From: Przewalskia tangutica
Taxonomy: Eukaryota > Streptophyta > Magnoliopsida > Solanales > Solanaceae
DNA: 64,000 nt
Direction of reading: 5' to 3'
NCBI GenBank assembly: GCA_029844215.1
Contig: CM056730.1
Span: 56,122,924-56,186,923, forward strand
The translations under genes were made by a program, and so were the position numbers. The notes under the pieces were generated by a model. That model made no database searches. It was given only the letters and a program-made list of their open reading frames with translations, and had not been told where the DNA came from. Shown in pieces: positions 11,936 through 24,162 of the stretch; position 1 is the first letter of the stretch; each line of letters begins with the position of its first letter.

Positions 11936-14132
11936 ACAAAAAGTAACATTATCAACAGGAACGTACCCGTGGAATTATCCGTCACTGCCGGCACGTCCAA
12001 GTCAGTTCTCAACAAGTCAACCGACCCTCCATCGAGAGACGCGGTAGTATAGAAACACAATTCTTGCACAACCAAGGCTATCACGACAAGCATAGACAAG
12101 ATTCACACTAACAAGCATAGGCAAGTTTCACAACAACAAGCATAGGCAAGTTTCACAACAACTCAAGTACTTTAATTTTTTGCCAATGTCCGGGTTTTAA
12201 CCCTAAAGTACTACGTACGTTAAATTCTTTAAAAGAGATCCATTACTTTTATCAAAGTCACCCTATACCCGTAGTATTAGAATGACCAACCTACATTCCT
12301 TTTCAAAATCAAGTAACAACATTCTTTTCCTAAGTTCCAGTTTGCCTAGTTTCAATTACTCAAGCTTTTAATTTTCAAATGGTTTCATAGTTCATAAACT
12401 TAATCACTTGATTCCTTTTTAGAACAATTGAGTAATATATGTCTCACGTGAGAGTAGGTTATTCTTGTTTACAACATTCTTATTACTGGCGACCATGATC
12501 TAGAAAATGTAATATCATTTTGTCTCATCTTAGTTTCTATGCAGATGGAGGTTTCTACTGGTTTTAATACGATACATCATTATTCAATACATTTTCCTTT
12601 ATTAACGCTGCAGTGGTTTGTCGATACACATTCTGATTTCTGAAATCAGTAAAACATCATTCCCTTTAAATAAAACCAAGTACTCATTACTCACGAATGA
12701 GGTTTCACACAAACATTCACATTTAAAACAAATAAGTTAAGTCTCTTATCTTATAAGATCAAGTCTCTTAACTGCTAACCCCAGTAAACCATTTTCTTTA
12801 CCTCTCTTAAGACATTATACCTAACTCCCCATAAAGCTAGTATAGCTCTTTTTAAAACCTTTAAAACCAAGTGTTACTCTTTCTTTCAAAACGATTCACA
12901 AATCTTTTGAAATACTTCAACTTCTTCATTAACACATAACAAGCCAGTTATAACCAAATCAGTTATCTTTTGAAAACCACAACCCATTTTCTCACCTACA
13001 TAAAGCTGTTATAACCAACTTCCCATAAAGCCGTTATAACACTTTATGTTTTAAAAACAATCAAACACAGTTAACACGTATGCGTCACCGTACTACATAG
13101 TTCACATATATCATGCTAGAAGAGATAGGAAGAGGTTCACATACCTCGCGACGATTTATCGACTAATAGCAAAACGCTCCGAGTACCTCAAACCGTCGGC
13201 TACTCCTTAAGCCAAGTAGATCGCGCCACACGTAGTACTTCAACCTATAAGTCCAAAAGGCGCTTATTAAAATCTAGATCCCATCGTTACATTTTCTCTG
13301 AGAAAATTTGGCAAGACCTCCCCATGACAGCGTAAATCTCCTCCTTTATCGCGGTCGGCTACCAAGCCAACCGGGGGTTCACACGTCTAACCGGACGCGT
13401 ACAATTCTACTACACAAGATCGCTACATAAGTCTCTGTGTCTGACCTAGGTAATTCTGATTCGCTTCTTCTCTTTATTATCCTTCTATGTGATTCTTGCT
13501 CAATTCTTCATTCTTCAGCTTAAGTCAAAAGACATTGCCACAATACTAAGTTCGATTCTATATATATTATACAACAACTATATATTCAACACTTATGTAA
13601 TTTCCAATTACAATAGGGGGACAAGATATTTACCTCGATAAGCCCAAAAATTATCCGAGTTTAATGTCGCTCCTGAGCAAGGTTTAGCTCCTCCTTCGAG
13701 TGCTCCAATCCGCTCCAAACAACCCTTAGAAGTTCTAACCAACTTCTCTTAAGTACTTCAAACAACAATGAAGATTTCCTTAGGGTTTCGTTTAGTGGCT
13801 AAAGGAAAGTATAATCGTATTTTACAGGCTTTTATAAGTGTAACCTTGGGAATACTACAAGGTATTTGGGCCAAGGTATTTGGACATTACAACAATACTT
13901 TGGAGAGTATTTCTATACCACAAAGGGGGTATTATACGAAAACAACTAGGCTAGGGGGGGGGGTACCCCACGGCTAGCACCACTAGAGGGGGTGTACCTG
14001 GCCAAGGGGGAGGAGGCTCTCGGCTAGCTCACAAGAGAGGGAGAGGAGCTCTTGGGCGAGAGTCTACAAGAGGGAGGAAGGGATTTATCACTTAGAACAA
14101 TTTGTGGATGAAGAAAGCCTTCACTTAGAGGG

Positions 14133-14141
14133 TATTTATAG
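14133..14141 (-). promoter_or_regulatory. TATA box, B1 5' LTR
   Basis: CTATAAATA on the minus strand. As part of the 5' LTR this is the promoter that would drive B1 transcription. Confidence 0.6.
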
Positions 14142-14548
14142 GTCAAGCCATGGCCAACCAATGGCCAAGATCTTGCCAAGTGCATAGCAAGTGTAGGGCT
14201 AGATTTCAACCATGGACCTTATCCATCTACCACACATCTTGCACAAAATATCCTACCAACTAAAGTGGTCCAAATCGTCCAAGCCAAGCCATGGTTGCCG
14301 TCGAGCCTTCGATGTGAGGGTGACACATGTCACCTCCCGTTGATCCAAAATGTTTCGTCTCTCGGAAAAATCCAAAAATTATAAATGACATAGCGGAAAT
14401 TCCCTACGAAAGTCGTGGAAAGCGTTTAGTCAACGACTCTAACCGGGTGTTGTGCACAAATAAAATCGGCCAAGTCACTTTTGCCTACTCAAGGCTTTAA
14501 ACTTTTATCGTGCGCCTCACGCATACATACGGAAATACGGGTATAACA

Positions 14549-14833
14549 ATTCAAAGATACGATGGCGCCATACGAGGCTTTATATGGCGGAAATGCAGTC
14601 GCCATTGGTTGGTTCGACGTGGGTGAGTGCGATTAGTTGGCGGACTTGGTTCATGGTGTGGATAAAGTAAAGCTTATCCAGGAGAGGCATTAGCGGCTCG
14701 AGTCGGCGAGAAGTCATATGCGGATAATCGGCGTCGGCATTTGGAGTTTGGTGCACGATTGGGTCTTCGAAGGTGTCACCCATGAAGGGTGTGATGAGAT
14801 TCGATGAAGAAACTTCGGCCCAGTACATTGGGC
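14549..14833 (+). pseudogene. Element A integrase, middle fragment
   Basis: This continues the integrase gene after B1: M-A-P-Y-E-A-L-Y-G, I-G-W-F-D-V-G-E, V-H-G-V-D-K-V-K-L-I-Q-E-R, H-D-W-V-F and G-P-V-H-W at the end. It corresponds to the end of the DDE core and the linker toward the GPY/F module. Several frames are needed to read it. At 14833 it is cut by B2, and the missing G-P-Y-Q-I-V follows at 24163. Confidence 0.88.
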
Positions 14834-15396
14834 TGTCACACCCCAATCGGGCGTGTTGGTGCCTTACCGGGCACCCTAGTGATCCAACATCGAGAAAACC
14901 AATGAAATAAAACTTTAAACATGAAATGAGAGACATACTAAATAAGCAGGCCAACCAAACGATTTGCCTTGGTATATATATATATAAAAGCGACGCTTAT
15001 CCTTTACAAACCACACTTGTGATCTGCAGACCTCTAAGATTTATACAACAACTATGACGGGACAGGGCCCCGCCATACCCCTGAATGTACAAGAACCTAC
15101 GACTCAGGGAAACATACCAAAAGATAAGCCTCGGAGCGGAGCTTCCCAATCTGAGCGGTGATCCTAAGGCGGGGATCAACGGCCGATGTACCTCTACTGC
15201 GGCATGAACGCGGCCCGAAGTCGATCAGATGTACCAGTATGTGAAGCGTATCACGTAATGAAATCATAATAGCCTATAAAACAGGAGACATGTATGATAA
15301 CCAAAATACAGTACGCAACATAAAAGCAGTCAAGTCAGGGACTCACGCCCTCAAAGTCACCACTCAATAACCATGGGACTCACGCCCACAACATCC

Positions 15397-15710
15397 ATCA
15401 TGTTCGCATCATGGCCGCATGCCCCCGGAATACAGCATCGGTGTAGACATGTCCATGATGCAACAATAATGACAAGGCCGCATGGCCACATGCCCCCGGA
15501 ATACAGCATCGGTGTAGACATGCCCATGTAACCTCAACAACAATATACTGGGTGGTCAACCCTGCCGCATGGCCACATGCCCCCGGAATACAGCATCGGT
15601 GTAGACACGTCCATGGAACAGTAATAACCATATATCGGGTAATCAACCCGGCCGCATGGCCACATGCCCCCGGAATACAGCATCGGTGTAGACATGTCCA
15701 TGTAACCACA
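15397..15710. repeat. 71-87 bp tandem repeat in B2 3' LTR (4 units)
   Basis: The core GGAATACAGCATCGGTGTAG recurs with spacings of about 71, 87 and 87 bp. The same module is at 21501-21775, at 5735-5850, and inverted in element C (41760-42060, 47480-47790). Confidence 0.85.
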
Positions 15711-17654
15711 ATAACAATATATCACGCAACCAGGCTATCACAAGCAAGCTCAAGCAAATTACCATACTTCTAAACTTTCATAAAAAGATCCATTCTTTCT
15801 CAAGGAGTCACCTGATATCAACACTTGCACAACAAATGCTATCTCAACAAGCATAGGCGAGCCACACAACAGCAAGCATAGGCAAGTTACACAACAACAA
15901 GCGTAGGCAAGTTATACACAACTCAAGGTACTTCCATTTTATATCATAGTCCGGGTTTTAACCCTAAGTACTATGTACGTTAAGTCCTTTTAAAAGAGAT
16001 ACATTCCTTTTATAAAAGTCACAAGTTAGCCTTAGTATATATCTAGAGTGATTCACATTAGTAAGTAAACCAGAACAATTTCCTTTTATAATCAAGTAAC
16101 AACATTCTTTTCCTAAGTTCGGTTTGCCTACTTTCAATTACTCAAGCCTCTTACTTTAGAAAGGTTTCATAGTTCGTAGTTTTAATCCCTTAAAACAATT
16201 TAAGACATATGCCACACGTGTGAGTAGTTTATTGTTGTTTATAATAATATTATTACGACCATGATCTAGGAAATGAAATATCATTTTGTCTCATCTTAGT
16301 TTCTATGCGGATGGAGGTTTCTACTGGTTTTTAATAATACAATTCATTAGTCAATACATTTTCCTTTATTAACGCTGCAGTGGTTTGTCGATACACATTC
16401 TGATTTCCGAAATCAGTAAAACATTCTTAAGCCGTTATACCTAACTTCCCACAAAGCTAGTATAACTCTTAAGTTTTTCAAAACCCAAATATTACTCCTC
16501 TTTCAAAACGATTCACAAATCTTTTGAAATACATCAAGTTCTTCATTAACACATAACAAGCCAGTTATAATTAAATCAGTTACCTTTCGAAAACCACAAC
16601 CCATTTTCTTACCTACATAAAGCTGTTATAACCAACTTCCCATAAAGCCGTTATAACACTTTATGTTTTAAAACAATCAACATAGTTAACACGTACGCGT
16701 CTACCGTACTACATAGTTCACATATCATGCTAGAAGAGATAGGAAGAGGTTCACATACCTCGCGGCAGTACCGACTAATAGCAAAACGCTCCAAACAATC
16801 GGCTACTCCTTAAGCCAAGTAAATCGCGCCACACGTAGTACTTCAACCTATAAGGCCACAAGCGCTTATTAACATCGCAGAACTTTCTCTGTAAATTTGG
16901 CGACTCTCCCGCCACAGCGTAAATCTCCTCTCTATCGAGGCTATCAAGCCAACCGGGGTTAACACATCTAACGGACGAGTACAATTCTACAACACGGTAA
17001 TGCTACACAAGTCTCATGTCTGATACACCTATGTAATTCTGATTCGATTCGATTCGATTCGATTCTTAATTCTTCAGCTTAAGTCAAAAGACATTGCCAC
17101 AATACTAAGTATAGTTCTATATATAGTATACTTCAACTATATATTCTAACAACATGTAATTTCCAATTACAACGGAAGACGATAGTAATTACCTCGATAA
17201 GCCCAAAATTATCCAAGTTTAATGTCGCGCTGAGCAAGGTTTAGCTCTACTCAGAGTGCTCCAAACCGCTCCAAACAACCCTTAGAAGTTCTACTCAACT
17301 TCTACTAAACACTTCAACCGACTATGAAGGTTTTTCTTTAGGGGTTTCGTTTTTAAGACGAGGAAAGTATAATGGTATTTTTCTGGCTTTTGTATAAGTA
17401 TAACCTTGGAATACTACAAGGTATTTGGGCGAGTATTTGGACATTATAACAATACTTTTGGAGTATTTCTATACCACAAAGGGGGTATTTATCTGAGACA
17501 ACTAGGCTAGGGGGTAGAACTCTCGGCCAACAAGGCCTTCACAGGGGAGGGCTCGGCGAGGGAAGAGGAGGCTAGGGGCGAGAACACCACAAGAGAGGAG
17601 GAGAATTTAACACTTAGAAATATTTTTAGGATGAAGAAAGTCTTCAAAGAGGGG

Positions 17655-17663
17655 TATTTATAG
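17655..17663 (-). promoter_or_regulatory. TATA box, B2 3' LTR
   Basis: CTATAAATA on the minus strand, about 385 bp from the LTR 5' end. Confidence 0.55.
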
Positions 17664-18046
17664 TAAAAGCCAAGGCCAACCAATGGCCAAGATTGAGCCA
17701 AGTGTGGTGCAAGTGTAGGGCCAAGATTTACCACACACAAATATCCTACCAACTCCTTGACCAAACAAGCACAAAAACGTGCAAGCTTAGCCATTTGGCC
17801 GTCCAACCTCTTCCAATGTGAGGTGACACATGTCACCCTCCGTTGGTCCAAAATGTTTCGTCTCTCGGAAAAATCATAAAAATTAAATATGACATAGCGG
17901 AATTTTCCCAACAAAGCGGTGAAACCGTTTCGTCGAACAACGACTCTGTCGGGTGTTGTGAGCAAAATTAATTCGCCAAGCCACTTTGTAGTTCGAAAAT
18001 TTCTCGCACGTCCCCACGCACATACTGCGGAAATACGGGTATAACA

Positions 18047-19385
18047 TTCTCCCTCGCTAGAAACATTCGTCCCGAATGTTCCTTCTAAGGCTCAAAACAA
18101 CGCGCCATATAGTCTTCACTACTATACTTACGAGAACAAACACGCCACATCCGCCACGAAACACCCACTCAAAAATACTTACATCCAAGTCCACGAGGAA
18201 ACACCTCTAACATCACCGCAACCACCTCTCTCGGGGTCCTACAATATACTTCCTTGCGACTTCTCTTTACAAAAGAAATGATACCACTTTTTCATAATGT
18301 CGCACACCAATGACTCCAACAAAAGTACCACTTTTGTCACTTTGCTGAGGCATTAACCTTCTCAGCGACCCAACAAAGTGTCTGGGCTGCTTGCGATCCA
18401 CGAGGTCGTGACACTCGAACTCTTACCACATTTCCGATCGCTTGATTTCCAAAACTCGGGTACACCCTATCCACGATCTCTGGAACAAGCACGAACCAAC
18501 TATCGAACCTTGCCAACATCGAACCAATCGGCCAAGACTTACACTTCCGCCCTACAAGGCTTCGAGACGACATCCGAACACCGAAATGGTAGCCAAAACA
18601 CTTCTCTCCAAAGGAGACAACGATCCTCACGGCTACCACGACATCAAAACACCCGAGGCGAATACGATCTGAGACTCGAATTCCCAACTCGCTGGTAAAA
18701 TTCTTAGAAAACGAAAATAGCCACCACCGGGGCTTCACTGTCTGTCATAAGGTGAAGGTAGGCACCCCGTGCAGCCTTACAACCTTTCAGACAACACCAA
18801 CACTGCCGAGGGAACGACCCTAACCGAAGAACACGATAGGCTGCCCCCATCGGCCCGACCACTGGTCGAACGCATCCACGAACTCGCACGATGGTCATCT
18901 AAACTTGGGCCTAGCACCCTCGTGACCCTACCACCTGGCGGGACCACCCAGAGCTGACCCCACCTCATTCCGGGCTACGGGTTGACACGCAACACGCCCT
19001 CAACCCGACCCTCCATCACGCCAACTCTCTAGTTCTCGATCCGAACAATCTTACCTATTCAAGTCATGAAAGCTACCACTTCCATCTCACATTACCCAGG
19101 GACTGATCACACAAATATATATCCCACGCACACTACGCACTCTGATAAAGGTCAAACATAAAATAGATCTTTTACTCAAGACGACCTCACTCGTAAGGTC
19201 TCAATCGTGACATAGTCTAGGGTTCACACTTACCATGACCCCATACTTAACCTCCCAACTAACCATGTTTTCTAACTCACAATTTACACAACGCTATTCG
19301 CACATAGCACATAATAATGAGATCATCATAACAGCATACCAAGACTCTAGAGGGTTAAGGATATACCTGAAGCTACCGCTCCACT
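18047..19385 (-). other. B2 noncoding 3' internal module
   Basis: This is 1.34 kb between the gag stop and the 3' LTR, with the polypurine tract (AGCGAGGGAGAA on minus) at 18047-18058. Short frames at 18378-18698 and 18337-18738 overlap on opposite strands and match no family I recognise. The part 18830-19260 is conserved with B1, C and E4 (ACTTGGGCCTAGCACC at 18902). The 18060-18800 stretch is longer than in B1 and C. No pol motif is seen. Confidence 0.7.
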
Positions 19386-20672
19386 CTAATCATAGGCACG
19401 CCTGCAGGCGCTAATAGAAGGCGATGAACCACCGCGATCCCGAAGGTGAGTCGTCTTTGCTGAACCTCTCCCATAAGCACAGTCTCTCTTCACATGGCCC
19501 TGACGGCCGCAGGAATAACAAGCTCCCTTGGTACTACGACACTCCCCGAAATGCGGTCTACCACATCGACCACACCGAGGTAGGGGTGACTGCATCTGGC
19601 CAACACCCCTACTCCCCTGAACATCTGAAACCTGGGAGCCCTGACCTGCTCCTGAATCTCCCAAAGGTCCCGAAGGCTGCGGAGGACCACTCTGAAATGG
19701 CGGAGGCGCATAACTAGTCTGCTGCTGAGGCGGTCCGCCTCGAAAATCACCAGAGGACCCTGCTGTCTTGGCCCTCTTATGCTGACCTTGGTCATTCCGT
19801 CGATTTCTCCGCTCCTCACCCCCAAGTGCATAAGCCTGCATGCGGGCAATGTCCATGCCCGGCTGAAGAGCTACACCTGAACAACTCTCTGCTAGGTAAT
19901 CATCGAGCCCTGTAACATATCGGTGCACTCGGTCCTCCATACTAGCTACTAATGCGGGGACATACCGGGCTAATGAGTCGAACTCCACATTGTACTCCCG
20001 AACCGTACGCCCGTTCTGCCGCAACACCAAAAATCTGTCGGCCCGAGCCCTCCTTATCTGCGGAGGCAAGAAGTGTGCAAGAAAAGCCTTTGAGAACTCG
20101 TCCCACAAGGCCGGAAGTGCATTCTCTCCCCGGGACAGCTCCCACGAATCAAACCAGTCGACTGCGGTATCACGCAGCCGATGCGAACCTAGGACCACTG
20201 ACTCGGTCTCCGATGCCTTGATCACCCTCATGATCCGCTGCAACTGCCGGATGAACTCTTGCGGATCATCCTCAGGCCTCGACCCGTAAAACTCTGGCGG
20301 GCTACAACTCAGAAAATCTCGTAGCCTCAAACTATCTGCTCTCGGGTGCACCACAGGTGCTGCTGGAACTGGAACTGCCGCATCCAGCCTGTCCTCATAT
20401 CTGGCCACGATCCTGGCCAGTAATTGGGCCATCTCCTTGTACCCCAACTCCTCTGCCCCAGGCTGTGGGACTGGAGGCTCAGGTACTGTAGTCTCAGCAG
20501 CCACTGCTGCCGCTCTAAACTCTGCTGGGGCTGGCGGCGTCGCAAAACTCGACGTCTGAAACACTACCTCAGGTACTGACCGGGCCTGCGCCCTCGTACT
20601 CCTCTGAACCACACTAGCAGCTCCCTCGGCAGCCTTGCCCTTCTCGGCCCGGGTCGCCTTGCGTGGAGGCAT
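19386..20672 (-). CDS. gag: Gag polyprotein of non-autonomous element B2 (428 aa, intact)
   Basis: This is the only undisrupted retroelement gene in the window. It starts at M-P-P-R-K, the common start of plant chromovirus Gag, and ends at TAG 19386-19388. Residues 1-110 are a basic then Ala/Pro-rich N-terminus. Residues 111-260 are the capsid-like retrotransposon gag core (LSCSPPEFYGSRPEDDPQEF, VDWFDSWELSRGE, VREYNVEFDSL). Residues 300-370 are Gly/Gln/Pro-rich. A C-G-R-C cluster follows, then a perfect zinc knuckle CYSCGRQGHVKRDC at 385-398. The protein would form particles and bind RNA. Translation stops 30 residues after the knuckle with no protease or pol downstream, so maturation and reverse transcription would have to be supplied in trans. 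Whether it is expressed is unknown. Confidence 0.9.
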   Translation of the reverse strand: MPPRKATRAEKGKAAEGAASVVQRSTRAQARSVPEVVFQTSSFATPPAPAEFRAAAVAAETTVPEPPVPQPGAEELGYKEMAQLLARIVARYEDRLDAAVPVPAAPVVHPRADSLRLRDFLSCSPPEFYGSRPEDDPQEFIRQLQRIMRVIKASETESVVLGSHRLRDTAVDWFDSWELSRGENALPALWDEFSKAFLAHFLPPQIRRARADRFLVLRQNGRTVREYNVEFDSLARYVPALVASMEDRVHRYVTGLDDYLAESCSGVALQPGMDIARMQAYALGGEERRNRRNDQGQHKRAKTAGSSGDFRGGPPQQQTSYAPPPFQSGPPQPSGPLGDSGAGQGSQVSDVQGSRGVGQMQSPLPRCGRCGRPHFGECRSTKGACYSCGRQGHVKRDCAYGRGSAKTTHLRDRGGSSPSISACRRAYD

Positions 20673-20861
20673 AACTGGTGAAAACGAAATACGTCAGAGG
20701 GGTCCAACTTACAACACAGCTCTAAGGCACGATCTCAGAATGAGAAGAATGGAAACCAATCCTAAATGTCCTGCAGCCTCCTGATTATAGATGTGGTGCA
20801 CAACACACCGATAATCAAGACTCTACTAGACACGGTCTGTAGACACCTTCCGAGGATTAAC
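20673..20861 (-). other. B2 5' leader between primer site and gag
   Basis: A leader of about 190 bp without an ORF, closely matched in B1 (10782-10967), C (42673-42860), D (30272-30460) and E4 (36590-36751). Shared strings include GTGGTGCACAACACACCGAT. Its preservation in E4, which has no gene, suggests a cis-acting role such as packaging; that is inference. Confidence 0.65.
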
Positions 20862-20874
20862 TGCTCTGATACCA
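20862..20874 (-). promoter_or_regulatory. B2 primer binding site (initiator Met tRNA)
   Basis: The minus strand reads TGGTATCAGAGCA, of which the first 12 bases complement the 3' end of plant initiator-Met tRNA. It lies 3 bp from the 5' LTR edge at 20878. Confidence 0.9.
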
Positions 20875-21500
20875 CTTTGTCACACCCCGAAATCCGGGCC
20901 CGTGACTGGTGCCTTACCCCGGGCACCCTAGTGATCCAACATCAGAGAAAACCAGCGGAAATAAAAACTTTAAACATGAAATGAGAGACATACTAAATAA
21001 ACAGGCCAACCAAACAGTTGCCTTCAGTATATATATATATAAAAGCCCGAACAGTTATCCTTTTTACAAACCCTGCCCACAACAGTGCTACAGACCTCTA
21101 AGATTTATACAACAACTATGACGGGACAGGGCCCCGCCATACCCCTGAATGTACAAGAACCTACGACTCAGGGAAACATACCAAAAGATAAGCCTCCGGA
21201 GAAACGGAGCTTCCCAATACGCTGAACGGTGATCCTAAGAGCGGGGATCAACGACCGATGTACCTCTACCTGCGGCATGAACGCAGCCCCCCGAAGGAGG
21301 TCAGTACAACAGGTACCAAGTATGTGAAACTGTAAAATACTGTAAATGAAATCATAATAGCCTATAAAGCAGGAGACATGTATGATAACCAAAATACAGT
21401 ACGCAATCATAAAAGCAGTCAAGTCAGGGACTCACGCCCTCAAAGTCACCACTCAAATATAACCATGGGACTCACGCCCACAACATCCATCATGTTCGCA

Positions 21501-21775
21501 TCATGGCGCGTGCCCGGAATACATCGGTGTAGACATGTCCATGATGCAACAATAATGACAAGGCCGCATGGCCACGTACCGGAATACAAAGACGGTGTAG
21601 ACATGCCCATGTAACCTCAACAACAATATCTTTGGGTGGTCAACCTCGCGTAGCCACATGCCCCGAATCTGACATCGGTGTAGACACGCCCATGGAGCAA
21701 GAATAACCATATATCGGGTAATCAACCCGGCGCGTACATGCCCCGGAATACAAAGATCGGTGTAGACATGTCCAT
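21501..21775. repeat. Tandem repeat in B2 5' LTR (degraded copy)
   Basis: The same array as 15397-15710, but nearly every unit has lost bases around the GGAATACAGCATCGG core. Confidence 0.8.
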
Positions 21776-23758
21776 GTAACCACAATAACAATATATCACG
21801 CAACCAGGCTATCACAAGCAAGCTCAAGCAAATTACCATACTTCTAAACTTTCATAAAAAGATCCATTCTTTCTCAAGGAGTCACCTGATATCAACACTT
21901 GCACAACAAATGCTATCTCAACAAGCATAGGCGAGCCACACAACAGCAAGCATAGGCAAGTTATACACAACTCAAGGTACTTCCATTTTATATCATAGTC
22001 CGGGTTTTAACCCTAAGTACTATGTACGTTAAGTCCTTTTAAAAGAGATACATTCCTTTTATAAAAGTCACCCGATACCCGTAGTATAAAACTAGAGTGA
22101 TTCACATTATTAAGTAAACCAGAACACTTTCCTTTTAAAATCAAGTAACAACATTCTTTTCCTAAGTTCCAGTTTGCCTACTTTCAATTACTCAAGCCTC
22201 TTACTTTAGAAAGGTTTCATAGTTCGTAGTTTTAATCCCTTAAAACAATTTAAGAAGCATATGCCACACGTGTGAGTAGTTTATTCTTGTTTATAACAAT
22301 CTTATTACAGCAGCCATGATCTAGGAAATGAAATATCATTTTGTCTCATCTTAGTTTCTATGCAGATGGAGGTTTCTACTGGTTTTTAATAATACAATTC
22401 ATTAGTCAATACATTTTCCTTTATTAACGCTGCAGTGGTTTGTCGATACACATTCTGATTTCCGAAATCAGTAAAACATTCTTAAGCCGTTATACCTAAC
22501 TTCCCACAAAGCTAGTATAACTCTTAAGTTTTTCAAAACCCAAATATTACTCCTCTTTCAAAACGATTCACAAATCTTTTGAAATACATCAAGTTCTTCA
22601 TTAACACATAACAAGCCAGTTATAATTAAATCAGTTACCTTTCGAAAACCACAACCCATTTTCTTACCTACATAAAGCTGTTATAACCAACTTCCCATAA
22701 AGCCGTTATAACACTTTATGTTTTAAAACAATCAACATAGTTAACACGTATGCGTCTCACCGTACTACATAGTTCACACATATCATGCTAGAAGAGATAG
22801 GAAGAGGTTCACATACCTCGCGACGAGTACCGACTAATAGCAAAACGCTCCAAACAATCGGCTACTCCTTAAGCCAAGTAAATCGCGCCACACGTAGTAC
22901 TTCAACCTATAAGGCCACAAGGCGCTTATTAACATCGCAGAACTTTCTACAGAAATTTCGGCAGCACCTCCCCGCACAACAGAAATCTCTCCTCCTCTAT
23001 CGAGGCCGGCTATCAAGCCAACCGGGGGGGGGGGTTAACACATCTAACCGGACGAGTACAATTCTACAACACAGTAATGCTACACAAGTCTACTGTAATA
23101 CAGTCCTATGTAATTACAGTTCAGTTCAGTTCAGTTCTTAATTCTTCAGGCTTAAGTCAAAAGACATTGCCACAATACTAAGTATAGTTCTATATATAGT
23201 ATACTTCAACTATATATTCTAACAACATGTAATTTCCAATTACAAATGTATGACGATAGTAATTACCTCGATAAGCCCAAAATTATCCAAGTTTAATGTC
23301 GCGCCTGAGCAAGGTTTAGCTCCTACTCCGAGTGCTCCAAACCGCTCCAAACAACCCTTAGAAGTTCTACTCAACTTCTACTAAACACTTCAACCGACTA
23401 TGAAGGTTTTTCTTTAGGGTTTCGTTTTTAAGACTGAGGGAAAGTATAATGGTATTTTTTCGGGCTTTTTGTATAAGTATAACCTTGGAATACTACAAGG
23501 TATTTGGGCCAAGGTATTTGGACATTATAACAATACTTTTGGAGAGTATTTCTATACCACAAAAGGGGGGTATTTATACGAGACAACTAGGCTAGGGGGG
23601 GGGTAGAACTCTCGGCCAACAAGGCCTTCACAAGGGGGAGGGGCTCTCGGCCAAGGGGGGGAAGAGGGAGGCTAGGACGAGAACACCACAAGAGAGGGGA
23701 GGGAGAATTTAACACTTAGAAATATTTTTAGGATGAAGAAAGTCTTCAAAGAGGGGGG

Positions 23759-23767
23759 TATTTATAG
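23759..23767 (-). promoter_or_regulatory. TATA box, B2 5' LTR
   Basis: CTATAAATA on the minus strand, about 395 bp from the LTR 5' end. This would be the promoter for the intact gag of B2. Confidence 0.6.
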
Positions 23768-24162
23768 TACAAGCCAAGGCCAACCAATGGCCAAGATTGA
23801 GCCAAGTGTGGTGCAAGTGTAGGGCCAAGATTTACCACACACAAATATCCTACCAACTCCCCTTGACCAAACAAGCACAAAAAACGTGCAAGCTTAGCCA
23901 TTTGGCCGTCCAACCTCTTCCAATGTGAGGGTGACACATGTCACCCTCCCGTTGGTCCAAAATGTTTCGTCTCTCGGAAAAATCCGCAAAAATTAAATAT
24001 GACATAGCCGGAATTTTCCCAACAAAAGCTGTGAAACCGTTTCGTCGAAAAACGACTCTAATCGGGTGTTGTGAGCAAAATTAATTCGGCCAAGCCACTT
24101 TGTAGTTCGAAAATTTCTACGTACGTCCCCACGTACATACTCTGGAAATACGGGGTATAACA

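Larger units (their letters stand above)
5179..14548 (-). mobile_element. Element B1: gag-only LTR retrotransposon nested in A integrase
   Basis: This is a complete minus-strand element of 9.37 kb: 3' LTR 5179-8757, internal region 8758-10982 (2.2 kb) and 5' LTR 10983-14548. The internal region holds a broken gag and noncoding DNA, with no protease, RT, RNase H or integrase. The flanks rejoin A's integrase (NNSYHS at 5178, M-A-P-Y-E-A-L-Y-G from 14549). ATTC is shared by both flanks; the left LTR tip is altered, so the expected 5-bp duplication is imperfect. Layout and size match element C. Confidence 0.9.
10983..14548 (-). mobile_element. B1 5' LTR
   Basis: A 3.57 kb LTR running from TGTAACGACC (10983) to GTATAACA (14548) on the plus strand. 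It includes the 69-bp array at 11669-11935, the TATA box at 14133-14141 and a G-rich tract at 13950-14080. It pairs with 5179-8757. No gene is seen. Confidence 0.9.
14834..18046 (-). mobile_element. B2 3' LTR
   Basis: A 3.21 kb LTR from TGTCACACCC (14834) to TATAACA (18046) on the plus strand. It holds the tandem array 15397-15710, short repeats at 15860-15930, TATA at 17655-17663 and a G-rich tract near 17500-17600. It pairs with 20878-24162, from which it differs by many small indels in 14834-15300 and 16860-18046, while 15400-15720 is the better-preserved copy. No gene is seen. Confidence 0.9.
14834..24162 (-). mobile_element. Element B2: gag-only LTR retrotransposon nested in A integrase
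   Basis: This is a complete minus-strand element of 9.33 kb: 3' LTR 14834-18046, internal region 18047-20877 (2.83 kb) and 5' LTR 20878-24162. It inserted into the codons for the G-P-Y-Q motif of A's integrase. The right flank begins GGGCC (24163-24167) and the left flank ends GGGC (14830-14833), a 5-bp target duplication with one C missing. The internal region encodes Gag only. The LTRs are about 0.3 kb shorter than those of B1 and C and lack the 69-bp array. Confidence 0.92.
20878..24162 (-). mobile_element. B2 5' LTR
   Basis: A 3.29 kb LTR from TGTCACACCC (20878) to GTATAACA (24162) on the plus strand. It carries the degraded tandem array 21501-21775, TATA at 23759-23767, and a G-rich run at 23025-23034 and tract at 23580-23710. 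It is the partner of 14834-18046. Confidence 0.92.

Noticed and set aside
18337..18738. 133- and 106-codon overlapping frames in B2 as captured host gene
   Set aside because: They lie on opposite strands in the noncoding module, and no family is recognised in either.
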